From Lethocerus indicus (taxonomy: Eukaryota; Arthropoda; Insecta; Hemiptera; Belostomatidae), in NCBI GenBank assembly GCA_019843655.1, contig JACDQD010000002.1, positions 19,243,154-19,307,153 on the forward strand: a stretch of 64,000 nt of DNA, given 5' to 3'. Position numbers and translations under genes: made by a program. The notes under the pieces were generated by a model. The model had not been told where the DNA came from. It saw only the letters and a program-made list of their open reading frames with translations, and searched no databases. Shown here in pieces: positions 13,357-24,650 of this stretch (the stretch's first letter is position 1; each line of letters begins with the position of its first letter).

Positions 13357-13445
13357 TTTTGAATTGAAGGTTAATGTGGCCCACTATCGGGATTCCGACC
13401 AGAGTCGTCACGTTAACACTGACTCCAATTGCCAGTGACTTCTGA
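13357..13445 (-). mobile_element. tRNA-derived SINE-like fragment, copy 2
   Basis: The minus strand reads GGTCGGAATCCCGATAGTGG and then GCCACATTAACCTTCAATT. This aligns with copy 1 over the degenerate B box and the AT-rich tail (shared skeleton: TCG-AATCCCG-TAG-G-CC-ATT-C-TT-AATT). A possible anticodon arm, GTCA...TGAC, lies upstream. The A box is not clear. Confidence 0.42.
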
Positions 13446-15843
13446 ATTCACTTCACGAAGTCCCTTCAAGAACCCAAAGAATTCCTTTTACTCCTTCCCA
13501 ATTACTCTTTTTATTGGAACCTTCTCTCATTATATATGGGCATCACGCAACTTGTATTTCAGAGCGGTGTCCTTATAACTGCACTTTAGCTTGCAAGCAA
13601 TTGTTCTGGAAAAACTAAGGGACTGAATTTCATCTAATACTAAACATGACTGACAAAATTGATAAAATATCATTATTATATTATATGCATTATGCATTAT
13701 ATTATATCATTATATTGCATGTTTATATTAGTCACAGCATAATTTTTAGTTTTGAAAAAATCATTAAAGCTTTCATGAATGGTCTCAATTACAACTTTAC
13801 CCGAGTAATCTACCTTGGATGAAATTGTGTGAACACAGAGAGATATCAGAGAGAGATATAAACCGGTATCTCGATCTAATCTCGGGCACACACATTAAAG
13901 TAAATCCACGAATGCATTCGTTTACGCTTCCTGTGTTATTAGGGCTTATACTTCGGGCTATCTCGGACACGCATGTTAAGAAACCACTACAAATTCCATT
14001 TCCGACAGCACATGCTTTAGTGGTTCCAGGATTAATGATACTAATCATTCCTCTTTCACATTATTAGGTGTTCGAATATTTTTAACATATTCAGCCAGGG
14101 TCACAGCCCAGCCCAGCGCCTAATCCAAATATGGGATACAGCAGGATGGGGCAATTCGAAATCGAGACATATCCCCACCCACCCTATATTTTATTTCCTC
14201 GGCATCCACCATATTTGATGACCATAACTCGAGCTGCCAATGTTATATGCGTAAGAAAAAATGGCGTTATTTTATTATACACATGTTGTTATATAAGTGT
14301 TGCTAAAATGTCGCCAGAACATTCTACAAAGAGGAATTAACTCCATTAGCGTCTGTGGTCCACGATGATCACTCACGTACGTGACATCTTATGCATTCAT
14401 GCATGGGCCCATCTCTTTTTTCTTCTAACAATACTGTAAATGGGGTTAGGAATTCCCCATTTCCGTAAATACCTAATATCGTTCTTTTCACCCTTCTCAA
14501 TCCTCCCTTCACATTCCGACCGGCGGGGACTGGACGGAATAAATGGAAAAACAGGGGAATAGGGAATGATAGGGTCAAGAGGGGAACCCGAGGGGGAGCG
14601 TGGGAAACAGCGATAGATGCAGAAAGTGGGGGGAGGCGGGAGATTACTTTTTATTCATTCCATTCTGTTAAGCGTGTTCCGCCCATGGCCAATCAAAAAA
14701 TGTTCTCTTGTCACATGACCACTATTTTATGGATAGTAAATCTCAGCGGGACTGAAACTGTCCCCTATTTCGGGGACACCGAAGCCCTGACACAGAAGCT
14801 GTTAATGCCTTAGTATTTATGAAATGCGTTGTTTAGTGTTATATGCCGGCCTTAGGATTACTGGATTTCTGTTGACCCCTGGGGTGGCGGCGAAGCGGGT
14901 GGGCGAGAGAGAGGGAAAGAAAGTAAGAGGGGGCCGAACGTACGAACGGTCATCGGGCGGAGAGGTACGTGGCCTGAATTGAACTGGCCGGTTCACATAA
15001 GCCCCAAAACATACAAATATCTCCCATTGGAGACAAAACAGAGAGAGGGGACTCCGAAAAACGGAATAGGGGGTTGCACCGCATCCAGAAAAAAAATCAA
15101 TGAGTCAATACGAATAATTATTGCGATCGGGGAAACAACAAATACTATTGGGTATTATGTATTATGTATATTGTACTATTGATGTATCGACTATCAAAAA
15201 GTCGATATATTCTGAGCAAAAAAAATCTCCATTAAATTTAACCTTGATAAGAATTCGTTTTAACCCGTTACCTTCAATGAGATTCAACTCTAGAGTAAAA
15301 TAAATAGCGAGGTTTTATGATAGCTCATCACCTAAAATAAAAAAACTATACGAAATTTTTCTAAAAAATTCTCTTATATTTAATGCGGATTTTTAAAAAT
15401 ATTTTTAAGTATTAACGCATTCCCGTCGAGTGCAGCGTCTCGTACAAGGAAGATAGAAGTGTCGTAGCCGGGGGACATATATTCTCCGAGTTTTTCCCCT
15501 TCATGAATCACCGCGTCCCTGTTTTGTTATTTATGAGTGTCTCAAAAACTGTCGAATATCTTATCCCCACACTTAAAAGATTAATGTTAGCAATATGTTC
15601 ACTTTCCCAAACAAACTGGCTGTTTCGGGGGAAAACACGGAAAAGAGTTCCCTCGTTAGTACCACGCGATCATAAGATAATTGTTTCCACATACTTTTCC
15701 AATAATCCGAGTTTTTATACAAAAAACTGCCAATTACATTACTGTGAGGCAAATAAAATGGTCTTAAAAACGTTTCATGGAGGGTATCGAGGTATGTAGT
15801 AGAGTCCAGGAGTTTGGGCCTGCGGTGCCAAATAAGAGAACTG
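13446..15843. other. Non-coding stretch up to the 67-bp duplication
   Basis: Contains the CATTATA simple repeat, a G-rich purine stretch at about 14520-15080, and a perfect 8-bp hairpin TATCGACT...AGTCGATA (15185-15207). Eight-base stems of this kind are expected about ten times per window by chance. Confidence 0.55.
13671..13722 (+). repeat. Irregular CATTATA/TGCATTA simple repeat
   Basis: A cryptically simple AT-rich stretch built from repeated CATTATA, TTATAT and TGCATTA words, including a partly palindromic TGCATTATGCATTATA. Confidence 0.7.
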
Positions 15844-15977
15844 TGGATATAGCACTTTTAGTACGATCTTAGAGACATGTTAAGAACTAGAAATTGCTGG
15901 TTATATTGCGTGGATATAGCACTTTTAGTACGATCTTAGAGACATGTTAAGAACTAGAAATTGCTGGTTATATTGCA
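15844..15977 (+). repeat. Perfect 67-bp tandem duplication
   Basis: The segment beginning TGGATATAGCACTTTTAGTA (15844-15910) is followed directly by a second copy (15911-15977). The first 66 bases are identical and only the last base differs (G/A). The unit has no recognisable motif. Near-identity means the duplication is very recent, or is an assembly artefact. Confidence 0.97.
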
Positions 15978-18900
15978 TCTTCTAAAAATACGATTGCTAC
16001 ATTTACTACACCTTGTTATACCACGACCGCGCTTCAAAAAATGAACAAACAGATGCCCCGTAAATTTCCAGCAAGCTACCACGGCTAGCGTATATTTAGT
16101 GAGGCGGGGGAAGATTTGGACTAGCGAATGGAGAGGGAGCCTCGGGGCAAAGTCGTCTCATCATGGCGGGAGGCGGAGGGCAGATTGCCGGCAAATAATC
16201 AGCGGGTGTCCCCACCGCTCCTGTCGTCCCACAGAAAACTAGGCCTTGGGGCAACTTCCCCCGGAACTCGCCTTAATATCCGAGCCGGATTTTAAACCAG
16301 GTACCGGAAGTCTTCGAGACCTTTCTTCTGCGCCTGAGCTAATTTCGGATTAAAGATAAATTAGAGACGAGGACGAGAACTGGAAAATAATTAACAGAGA
16401 ATATAAAACGATATTAGTATTCCGAAGTTATCCCTTTTTCATTATTTATATTAATCACACAGTCATTCCTGACTTAAAATGTAGTGAATTATTATTTCAA
16501 TGTTATAGTTGATACTCGTTATGATATTGTGCTCACCCTAACTATACTTCAATCCACCCCTTCTGCACGTGTAACTCACTCCCCATTGAGACCCTACAGC
16601 TGGACTGACTCACGACCTGTTCTACAACAGGCCAAGGTAGGGCCTCATTACGTTCTAACGCCGGTTAACCGGTTTGCGCCTGGTTTGCAAGTGTGAAATC
16701 GGTAATAAAAAAAAACTTCTATTATCCAATGTAACATTTTACAATAACTCCTGGCATGAGGAGATTAACGTAGGGCAGGAAAAGAAAAGGACTAAAACAA
16801 TTCCAGAGCGAAAATATAGAAAAGTATCAATACAATTGCGAGCCTGTTATTCTGGTCTATAACTGATATACGCGAGCGAAATGAGTATTAAATTTAGTAG
16901 CCCAAAATTGTTTACATTATTATCTAGAATAAAGAGATTTAAAAGAAAATTGTTGAAACCAGTACACGCCCACAGAAACAAGGCAACCAAAATCTGTATA
17001 GCTAGGTAGATTTTTGGGTTAACTGAACGGCCCAAACTCGTTTAAGGAGCGGCCGGAGAAAATAGGACAGACCCAGTTGTAAGTTGGGAGGGCGCCTCAA
17101 CCCTTAGCCTCTTCGGAATCAGATTAAGTTTCTTGAAGCCCTTTTGAGGGAACTGTGGGCGAAAAAAAGGGGGAGTGGGAATCGCCGACTAAATCCTGCC
17201 CTTATACCTAACTCAGAGTAAGGCGAGGAATAAAATAACTCTCAGTAAAAACAATTCGGATAATCGAAAGGCGATTAAAAAAGAACGACACCGGCAGACG
17301 GTCGATTCCGTTATTTCTGCAATATTGGGAAATATGGATGGTCGTTTACAAAATACGGTGGTGGTCTATCTATATTGTTAAAACACTGTAAAATGAGGAA
17401 GATATTTTCGTAAATTTGTAGACTTCGTTTCGAGTGGACACAGAAAATCTCAGGTAAAAGTGATTTTAATCCAAGCTCTCGACGGATAAATTATTTTATT
17501 TTTAAGGAATTTTATACCTTATATTAAAAAATAATAATTTTAAACTATAAAAAAACAGGAAGAAGTTCGTTAATTAACTGTTTAATTAATATCCCTTGCA
17601 AAGATAATGTAGGCATTCCTATGATTTATGAGATATTTTTTCTAGAATGTATGGGAATGAGATGAAGATGACGATGATAAAAGTTATTAATTTTACTTTA
17701 AAGTGAACAGGGCAGACAGGATATTTCATTAGCAGCCATGATTACCCGCCTCTATTGAACCGAAGCCTGTCTACCTTAAGAGAAGGAGGCGAATGGAGAC
17801 TTCATCTGCGGTGCTTATTGCAGGTTCGAAATGTTTGAGGGTCCCCGTGGAAATATCTTATACCCCATCAAATTTAAATTTTGGCGTCCGGATCGAAGCA
17901 GTTGCGTTTAGTATCTGAGTCATCTGCGTTAGAGTACACCCGCTGTTCATATCTATTAGTTATAGACTATAGTTAGTTGTTTATGCTAATCGTACATATT
18001 AATAGCGCTATTACTATACTTAATCATGATCAAAGAATCAAAAATTAGTTAAATTTTCTTTTGACACTCCATTTATTCTCGCCAGAAGGCACCCTATTTT
18101 GTTCGGTTTCGTAATAAGATTTGAAATGAAATATTGTGGAACTGGTCGATCATTATATGATTTTATTAATGTTTTTCCCAACCCCCATATATAAACTAAA
18201 ATTACGCACGACTCAGTACTAATTTCAGGGCGAAGCCTCAGACATTCATTACCGGATTATTGTCGTAACAGACGTCGTCGCCATTAGGGAGATGAGATAT
18301 TTCTATGGGGTGTACAATGGGAGACCGCGGGGAAGGACAATGAGAAGAGACGCGGAGGTGCTAATCGGAGGGAGAATGCGGCTATTATGGGACCCGGTCC
18401 GGGAGCTAACTGGGCCAGGCCGACACATTAACACCGTCACATATAGACAGGTCCCCGGTCGAGGATCAACCTTTCATAAGCATTCAGATTGATTTCCAAC
18501 GTTTACAGCTGAGAATTACGGGACCGTAAAACATAAAGACCACCACTTGGAAACTATCAGATTCGGAATCCAAAAACACTGAAAATGAGAGGTCGATTAA
18601 GCACTGCGACTTTACTGTACGCAACACGATTTCATCAACGCCCAAAAAGATTCCATTCTAAAAATTCGCTGGTCAGTACTTGTAGGTGGACTCTTTAACA
18701 ATAATACCACTATCCTTTGCCGCTTTCATATTTGTGAGCTTGTAAAATACTGAAAAAGAATTCACATATTTAACGTGGAAAGCATCAATAAGGAACGTAT
18801 TAACCCACTGTGTCGTGCGGCAAATATGCTGTGGCCGCTAGTTTGGGATACATAAAAAATAAACTGCGAGAACGTGCGGGAAAGCCATAAAATTGCCGTT

Positions 18901-20945
18901 TAGGCAAGCGCAGGGTATCTAAGCGGAACACAGTGGATGATATAGAGGGCTAAGGTCGCTAATCCACCGTTATATCCTAATAGCTCCATGAAATACGGCA
19001 TCTACTCACTGTACTAATCCTCCTCGTAAATTTTAACACTTTTGCACCAAGCGGTTTTAAGAAGAATACGTACAACCCGGACGATCAGCAGGAGAAAAAT
19101 GATAGGAACACGCCACATAGAATATTTTCTACACTAGAATATTTCTATTTCTAGTGTCATATTTTAAACGATTAAGCTATAATTTGGTCGTATCAAATGC
19201 AAATAGGTCCATCGATGTTTCCAACAAATGAAACAACGATTTATAAATATATTCTAATTATAGCCGAAAAACTAAATATTTGCAACATTATTCTTCAAAA
19301 ATTAAAATGTTACAGCAGTCACTTCTGAGTACCATACAAGGAAACTAAATAGGTCAAAGCCATTTAAAGTAAACCCTGCAAAAAGTACCAATAAAATAAA
19401 TTATTTACTATTCGATAATGATCCCTTTCATAATGTCTACGTTGCGAAGTATTTTCAGTGTAGAAAAACAAAGTCGAAAATCCGTAAGTAAAATATGTTT
19501 CCTGTTACCTTCGGATTCTACTGCTTACTAGTTTTACTTTACAATCTGGAAATTCATTGCCCGTCTCACTTGACGCTGAAATATAGCTCTGTGCTTTCCC
19601 CAATACCAACTTCTAAACTCGTCTTATCGTAAGATCTGCACCTCCGGTAGACATGCTAATCGGGGGATGAGTCAGATTACCGTTGTTCGTGCAGTGACGT
19701 GCTTGCCAGTGGTTTGGCGCCCCTGAAAGTGTGCATCGGCGGGGGGAGAGGCTGGACGCGTTGACGCGAAAACTGGATTTATTGCGGCCCCCTACAACTA
19801 TCGGTCGGGGGAGGCCGCCGGCAACGCATAATTAACGCAATTATACGGACAGACGGTTGTGGAATAAATCAGGGCGGAGGGATCAACCGACCCTGCAACC
19901 GACAGTAGGCGTTTTATATGGCGCTCCTATCTCAAAAGCGGTCGCGTCGTTCAAGGTTCCATTTCGCCCCACTATCGATTAAGTTCACTCCAATTAATGA
20001 GTAAACATTAAAAAGGGTACACTTTTAAAATTATACAATCCAGTTAGAACTGAGAATACATCCGTAATTATTTGCGAACTAATTAATTACCACATAACTG
20101 AAATTTTAAACTATTTGATTAAAAACTGCCATACTCTGCACTGGATTTGACAAGAGGGTTACTGCATTTTATTTCCTTATTAATTCACCCCAATGAAAGA
20201 AATTCTTTCATTATTATCATATCTGTTCGCTGATTTGGTTTTAATCCGTACTGGAAGGGATAAATTATAAATCCACTTACTAAAAGAAATAAATCTAATA
20301 TAAAATTCCGGTAAACTATCAGTGATGTTAAATTTAACAATACAAATTTCTACTCTGTACTATATATAATGGACAACAGAGGTCCGCATATTTGTATAAA
20401 CGATACAACAGCAAGAAATTCGTTACTTAACTGGTGAACTTTTCAATATTTAAATTTATTCTGAATACAAGAACGCAATGGAAACGATCATAATCTGATT
20501 GATATTCATTCTATAATACTAAGGAGTTTCAATCCATCTGAAATTTATGGAAATGATTAAATCATATCAATATACCAATAGATAGTAATTGATCGAAATT
20601 CAGCTCTCGTTATATTGTTATATACCAAAATATTAGCGTGTTAAAAAATCACACATTCAAATTTAAATATACCCTCCAGATTTACGATAGTAATTTAAGA
20701 ATAAGGAATTCTAAATAATAAATAAAGGATTCCTAATTAATAAAGATTAGATTAAACCTTCGAATGTTTTTACTACCTATCTTTTAATGGTTATCAAGAT
20801 TGTTCTATGAAAATGAAGTAACGGTGCGCTACGAAAATTCATGCACCGAATACATGCGGTTAACCGTGCGACTCAATGAATGTGGTCCTGGCCGAGGGCT
20901 CAACCAGGCCGCTCCGGCCTATTCCTCCTTTCCGGCGCCCTATCC
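15978..20945. other. Non-coding stretch with several CpG-rich patches
   Basis: CpG-rich patches at about 16080-16330, 17040-17180, 18220-18460 and 19660-19960. A 12-bp palindrome CCGGTTAACCGG lies at 16661-16672 and a 9-bp hairpin ACACTAGAA...TTCTAGTGT at 19131-19157. The possible MITE at 18.8 kb is the only element-like feature. No coding exon recognised. Confidence 0.55.
18800..18918 (+). mobile_element. Possible piggyBac-like MITE
   Basis: TTAACCCACTGTGTCGTGCG followed by GCAAATATGC looks like a piggyBac-type terminus. About 100 bases on, ATTGCCGTTTAGGCAAGCGC and AGGGTAT gives a partial inverted match (reverse complement ATACCCTGCGCTTGC). The right-hand TTAA is not intact, so the boundaries are tentative. 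Confidence 0.27.
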
Positions 20946-20971
20946 CTCTCTCTCTCTCTCTCTCTCTCTCC
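20946..20971 (+). repeat. (TC)n microsatellite
   Basis: About 26 bases of TC repeat in a pyrimidine-rich, C-rich stretch upstream of the (CA)n tract. Confidence 0.9.
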
Positions 20972-21167
20972 TACTCACGCCTACCCGATTCGTTTCATCT
21001 CTCTCGGGCTCATTCTCTCCTTCCCTTCCACTACCTGTTATAGCTTTAGCTATGCGTTAAAAACAAAGGTGTTAGTTTCCCACGTTCCAACCCCTCTATT
21101 AACTAGACACAAGGCTGCGGCGGGGAGGATACCTATCTCGGTGCTCGCACACACTCAGGCAGGCATA

Positions 21168-21171
<4 letters not shown>

Positions 21172-21224
<53 letters not shown>
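21172..21224 (+). repeat. (CA)26 microsatellite
   Basis: Fifty-three bases of perfect CA dinucleotide. A 152-codon chance ORF on the plus strand crosses it and the TC tract at 20.95 kb, giving low-complexity peptide. Confidence 0.97.
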
Positions 21225-21226
<2 letters not shown>

Positions 21227-21386
21227 AACAAAAAACTTCCTCCACCTCTCCTCCTCTCGGTCACCCCCTCCAATGGAGTGGGCCGCGGCCTTCGGTCAGA
21301 CGCGACGCCACTGGGAAAGTATTCGGGCCGGCGCTTGACCCCACAGCCGGGCTCACGCAGACACACGCACATATGACCGTAGTCAC

Positions 21387-21428
21387 AGGCTAATGTTATG
21401 CTCTTTTAGGCTAATGTCAGGCTCTTTT
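21387..21428 (+). repeat. 21-bp tandem duplication
   Basis: AGGCTAATGTTATGCTCTTT(T) is followed directly by AGGCTAATGTCAGGCTCTTT(T); 19 of 21 positions agree. It lies just past the CA microsatellite. Confidence 0.9.
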
Positions 21429-22297
21429 ATAATAGAACGAAGTGTAAAACGCTGCACGGGCAGTGCAAAGAAAACTACAGCCGTGAAGATCTTGGCATTT
21501 CGGGCCAAGAGATCGCAATAATAAGTTGACTTGAGTTTTCCCGATGAAGTCTGCACGTCGGGTAAGTTCGAGACGTTACATTTAGCTGTCGACGTTTTCT
21601 GGCGTTGCCTGGCATTGATATACTGCAAATCTGAACTGCGTTAAGTGGCGGGGCCGTGAGAAGAAGGACCGGGGGAGTCGATTAGACAGCGGGGACTGAT
21701 TGAATGGGATTGTTAGGCTCCGCCTAATGGGGAAGCATTCAATGTCTCTACCTGCGCGCAACCACTATAATAATTTAACTCAGTGACATACTGCATATGT
21801 TAATTTTGTGGTCTACACTTAAAATTAACAGAGGTTCATATATGTTACTTCTATCCGGTTGTTTTTTGTTTATGTTGCTGTGTGTTTGTTTCTTGAAATG
21901 ATCTGTCGATTCTAGAACTCAAATTCTAAAACAGTGTGGCTCAAATACAACACAACGGTTGAAATACTGCGGTTTCGAATGACTCGTTTTTATCACTGTA
22001 AAAGCTATCGCATTTTGACCAGGCCGCCGAATCATCAGGAAAATTGCATAGCTCAACAACTCACTGTGCGGGAATGCTGTCGTGCGATGAGATAGAGTTT
22101 ACACCCGGTTTATGATGGGAAACTCGGTGTTAGGATTTTCAAAGACCGGTAGCGTTAATGACGCTGCAGCTTTGCGTTGAACGTGGCCATTAAAGAGGAG
22201 GTTTGTTGTTCGGTGAAACTAAAGGCTTCCTTATTGCAATCCAAATTGTAAAGTATATAGTTATGTACGGTACTGTCGACAGTAATTGGCGGAGGTA
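21429..22297. other. Non-coding DNA upstream of the non-LTR relic
   Basis: Should hold the reverse transcriptase of the relic if it were full length, but I recognise no RT motif in any plus-strand frame. At 22017-22040 GACCAGGCCGCCGAATCATC faintly resembles retroelement tail motifs on the other strand. The relic is probably 5'-truncated or overwritten. Confidence 0.45.
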
Positions 22298-22700
22298 ATG
22301 TCAGGCTCTGGAGACGGTCGAGCAAATCATCGCTGGCTCTTTCACCGGTGTCATAATAACGTTGCGATGATTGTGCACAAAGAGATTGTTTTTGCACTCG
22401 CGATGTAGTAAAGGGGAGTTCCTTATTGCAAGAACACTGCCCCGGCTGTGCTCGTGAACCGCCATTACAAGTTATATTGGGACTGTCCCAACGTTATCGA
22501 CAGAACAATGAAGGGAGGCCAATCCCCAGATATTGCTCTGGTTAGGACAGAAAAGTAGACGGCAGATCGGACCAAATAGATATTGTTCTACCGTTGACTA
22601 ATAAACAGAGAAAATAAAGAAATACGCGGCACTCGCTGAAGAGATAGAAGGGCGAATTGACAAACCGTTAGAAACGCTGAGAATTCTAAACTTTAGGTAA
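22298..22700 (+). mobile_element. Degraded non-LTR retrotransposon, post-RT C-terminal region
   Basis: Seen: frame 2 from 22298 reads through CHNNVAMIVHKEI (22349-22387), then two adjacent stops (TAG TAA, 22406-22411), then PYCKNTAPAVLVN (22421-22459), HYKLYWD (22463-22483), DRT and PDIALV, and a stop at 22556. The protein resumes in another frame with IDIVLPLTN (22576-22602) and in the third frame with KYAALAEEIEG (22620-22652), ending at TAA 22698. Known: arthropod non-LTR retrotransposons carry, after the reverse transcriptase, a region ordered (R/C)HNxVA-x-IH, PYYKY-xP-VLEN, KLYWDR, DRT-PDI, IDIAVPL, KYxxLAxEI. The same blocks occur here in the same order and spacing. At least two frameshifts and three stops make it inactive. 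The reverse transcriptase itself is not recognisable upstream. The clade is unsure (R2/RTE-like tail). Confidence 0.75.
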
Positions 22701-24562
22701 TAATAAGTTCCTATTTTTTATCTTTGTTATCATAACCCGTTCATAACAAAACCTATTTATTTATATATACTACCCTATAACTAAACTTCTCAAGGTGTTT
22801 AGGTACTGGCATCCTTTAGGACTAAGTGATGTTAAATGTTTTAAAACGAAGATATTGGTGACCTTAAGTAATAAATACTTATAAAGTTCTTTTTATTGAA
22901 TTTTTTCATACACAGAACGCAGAAGTGCGCAAAAATTGAACAACATTGAACTACATAAATCGATTAACGGACAAACCCTACACCTCAATCTTATTTTATC
23001 AAAATTGTAGACACTTACGATAATGTAATGAGTTTGAACGTAATTGTAAGCGACGTCAAAAATAAATATCGACTGGCTTTTTTACCAGGCCGTCAGACTT
23101 GTCCCCCGGTGGCGGATACATGAAAGTGGAAGCGATTTAGTTTTAAAGTACTCTCCTAGCGGCTTCGGCCCCTCGATCCGCTTTCCGTTAAAAGCCCATC
23201 AAAATTTTATTTGTTAGCGTCAAAAACGATGAAGTCTGAAGGGGGCGAAAAAGCAGTCGGGATTTAATTTTTCCTCGGAACGCTCATCTGAATTATTCAC
23301 TGCATACTTATGAATCGCGTACTGAAAACAAAATGTAATCATAATATCCGCGAACAGTTGAAAGTCATAACGTGTACGCTGAATGCATTTAATGGAATGT
23401 CAAAACATTTATAGTCATTTCCTAGTTTTCGTCTTTGGCGACTATATCTGGGAGATATAAAATAAAATTAGATTTATATGAAATAACATGTAGATTATAA
23501 CATATTATTCCTGAAATTACCACTGTAGGAATATTTTAACCACATTGCTTAACTTTACAGAAGACCAAATGTAACTGCAGGACCAATAAATCTCTAACTC
23601 CAACCTACAACAAAAATGTTTCTTCCTTCTTTCTTATGTTTGTTGCACACGATGTCGAATACTACGACACAAGAGGGTTGTAAAACAGATTGCTAATACT
23701 AAATAATCTTGCCAGATCGTAATGATGGCTCTCCTTATATGAAACAAGTTAACCATATAAATTGGTAGCATTTAAGAAATGCTTCCAGAAATACAAACTA
23801 TTATTCCCGATCCCGTCAGTCCTAGTGTAGCAAGATATACACATTAACACAAACAGTTTTAACACTTTTTAGTGAAAAGACGAAATAGGTGCAGGACAGG
23901 GCAAAAACAAAGCGTCATATATCTGAGAGTACGATATTAAAACTGCAAGTATTTAACAAACGAAAAAATATCGAATTACTAAAGCCGAATATTGCGGGTA
24001 AACTGATTAAATTTTTATTCTAAAGCAAGTGTTTCGAGGGGAGAAGAGCAAACGAAAGGAAGAGAAGGGAAGTACACTAAAAGAGAGGCAGACGTGGGGA
24101 CATTGTCGAGCGATTTCATAGTTGGTGAGTTGTGCCAGACAATGGGCGTATAACGCGGAGTCGGAGAAGGATGCTCAATAAGAGAGGAAAAAATGCCCTC
24201 CACTATTCTCCTTGAAGGGGGATACCCATACAGCTAAGATTGGTCGTGCTCCAGTCTCACTCTATCCCCTATACTGAATTTCCCCCTTTAATCCTCTTAG
24301 GTTCCAATTATTTCTTCCCTTCCGGCCCACAAAAGACGCCCAATTATGAAAGACAGGGCTTCGGGAATTATTTTTTTTCTGAAATATCGTCCCACGATCA
24401 AATAATATTGCCCACCAATAGTAGAAAGTCAATTGCGTAGGATTTATATCGGGGGAAGGGATAAGTTTTCATTAAATGGTATTTAGAAAACGTAATCATT
24501 TTCTGAAATTATGTTATAAAGAATAAAAGGGGGGGGGCAGATCTGATCACTATTATCTATTT

Positions 24563-24650
24563 TTTTCATTCATGGAATTTTCAGTGATTCCAAGATGGTT
24601 TCGGTTTTGGGTTTCAACTTTTGGTTTTCGCCATCCTCAGTATCATTCCT
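24563..24650 (-). mobile_element. 3'-tail fragment of a retroelement, GATGGCGAA family, copy A
   Basis: The minus strand carries ACTGAGGATGGCGAAAACC (about 24625-24643) and, about 50 bases further, CCATGAATGAAAAAAAT. A GATGGCGAA core shortly before a short-repeat tail is common near the 3' end of arthropod CR1/L2-like and Penelope-like elements. Copy B at 42.3 kb shares both core and tail. Confidence 0.4.

Noticed and set aside
22155..22397. 80-codon minus-strand ORF with natural-looking peptide
   Set aside because: It is antisense to the non-LTR relic, whose plus-strand blocks explain the same bases better. No homology recognised.
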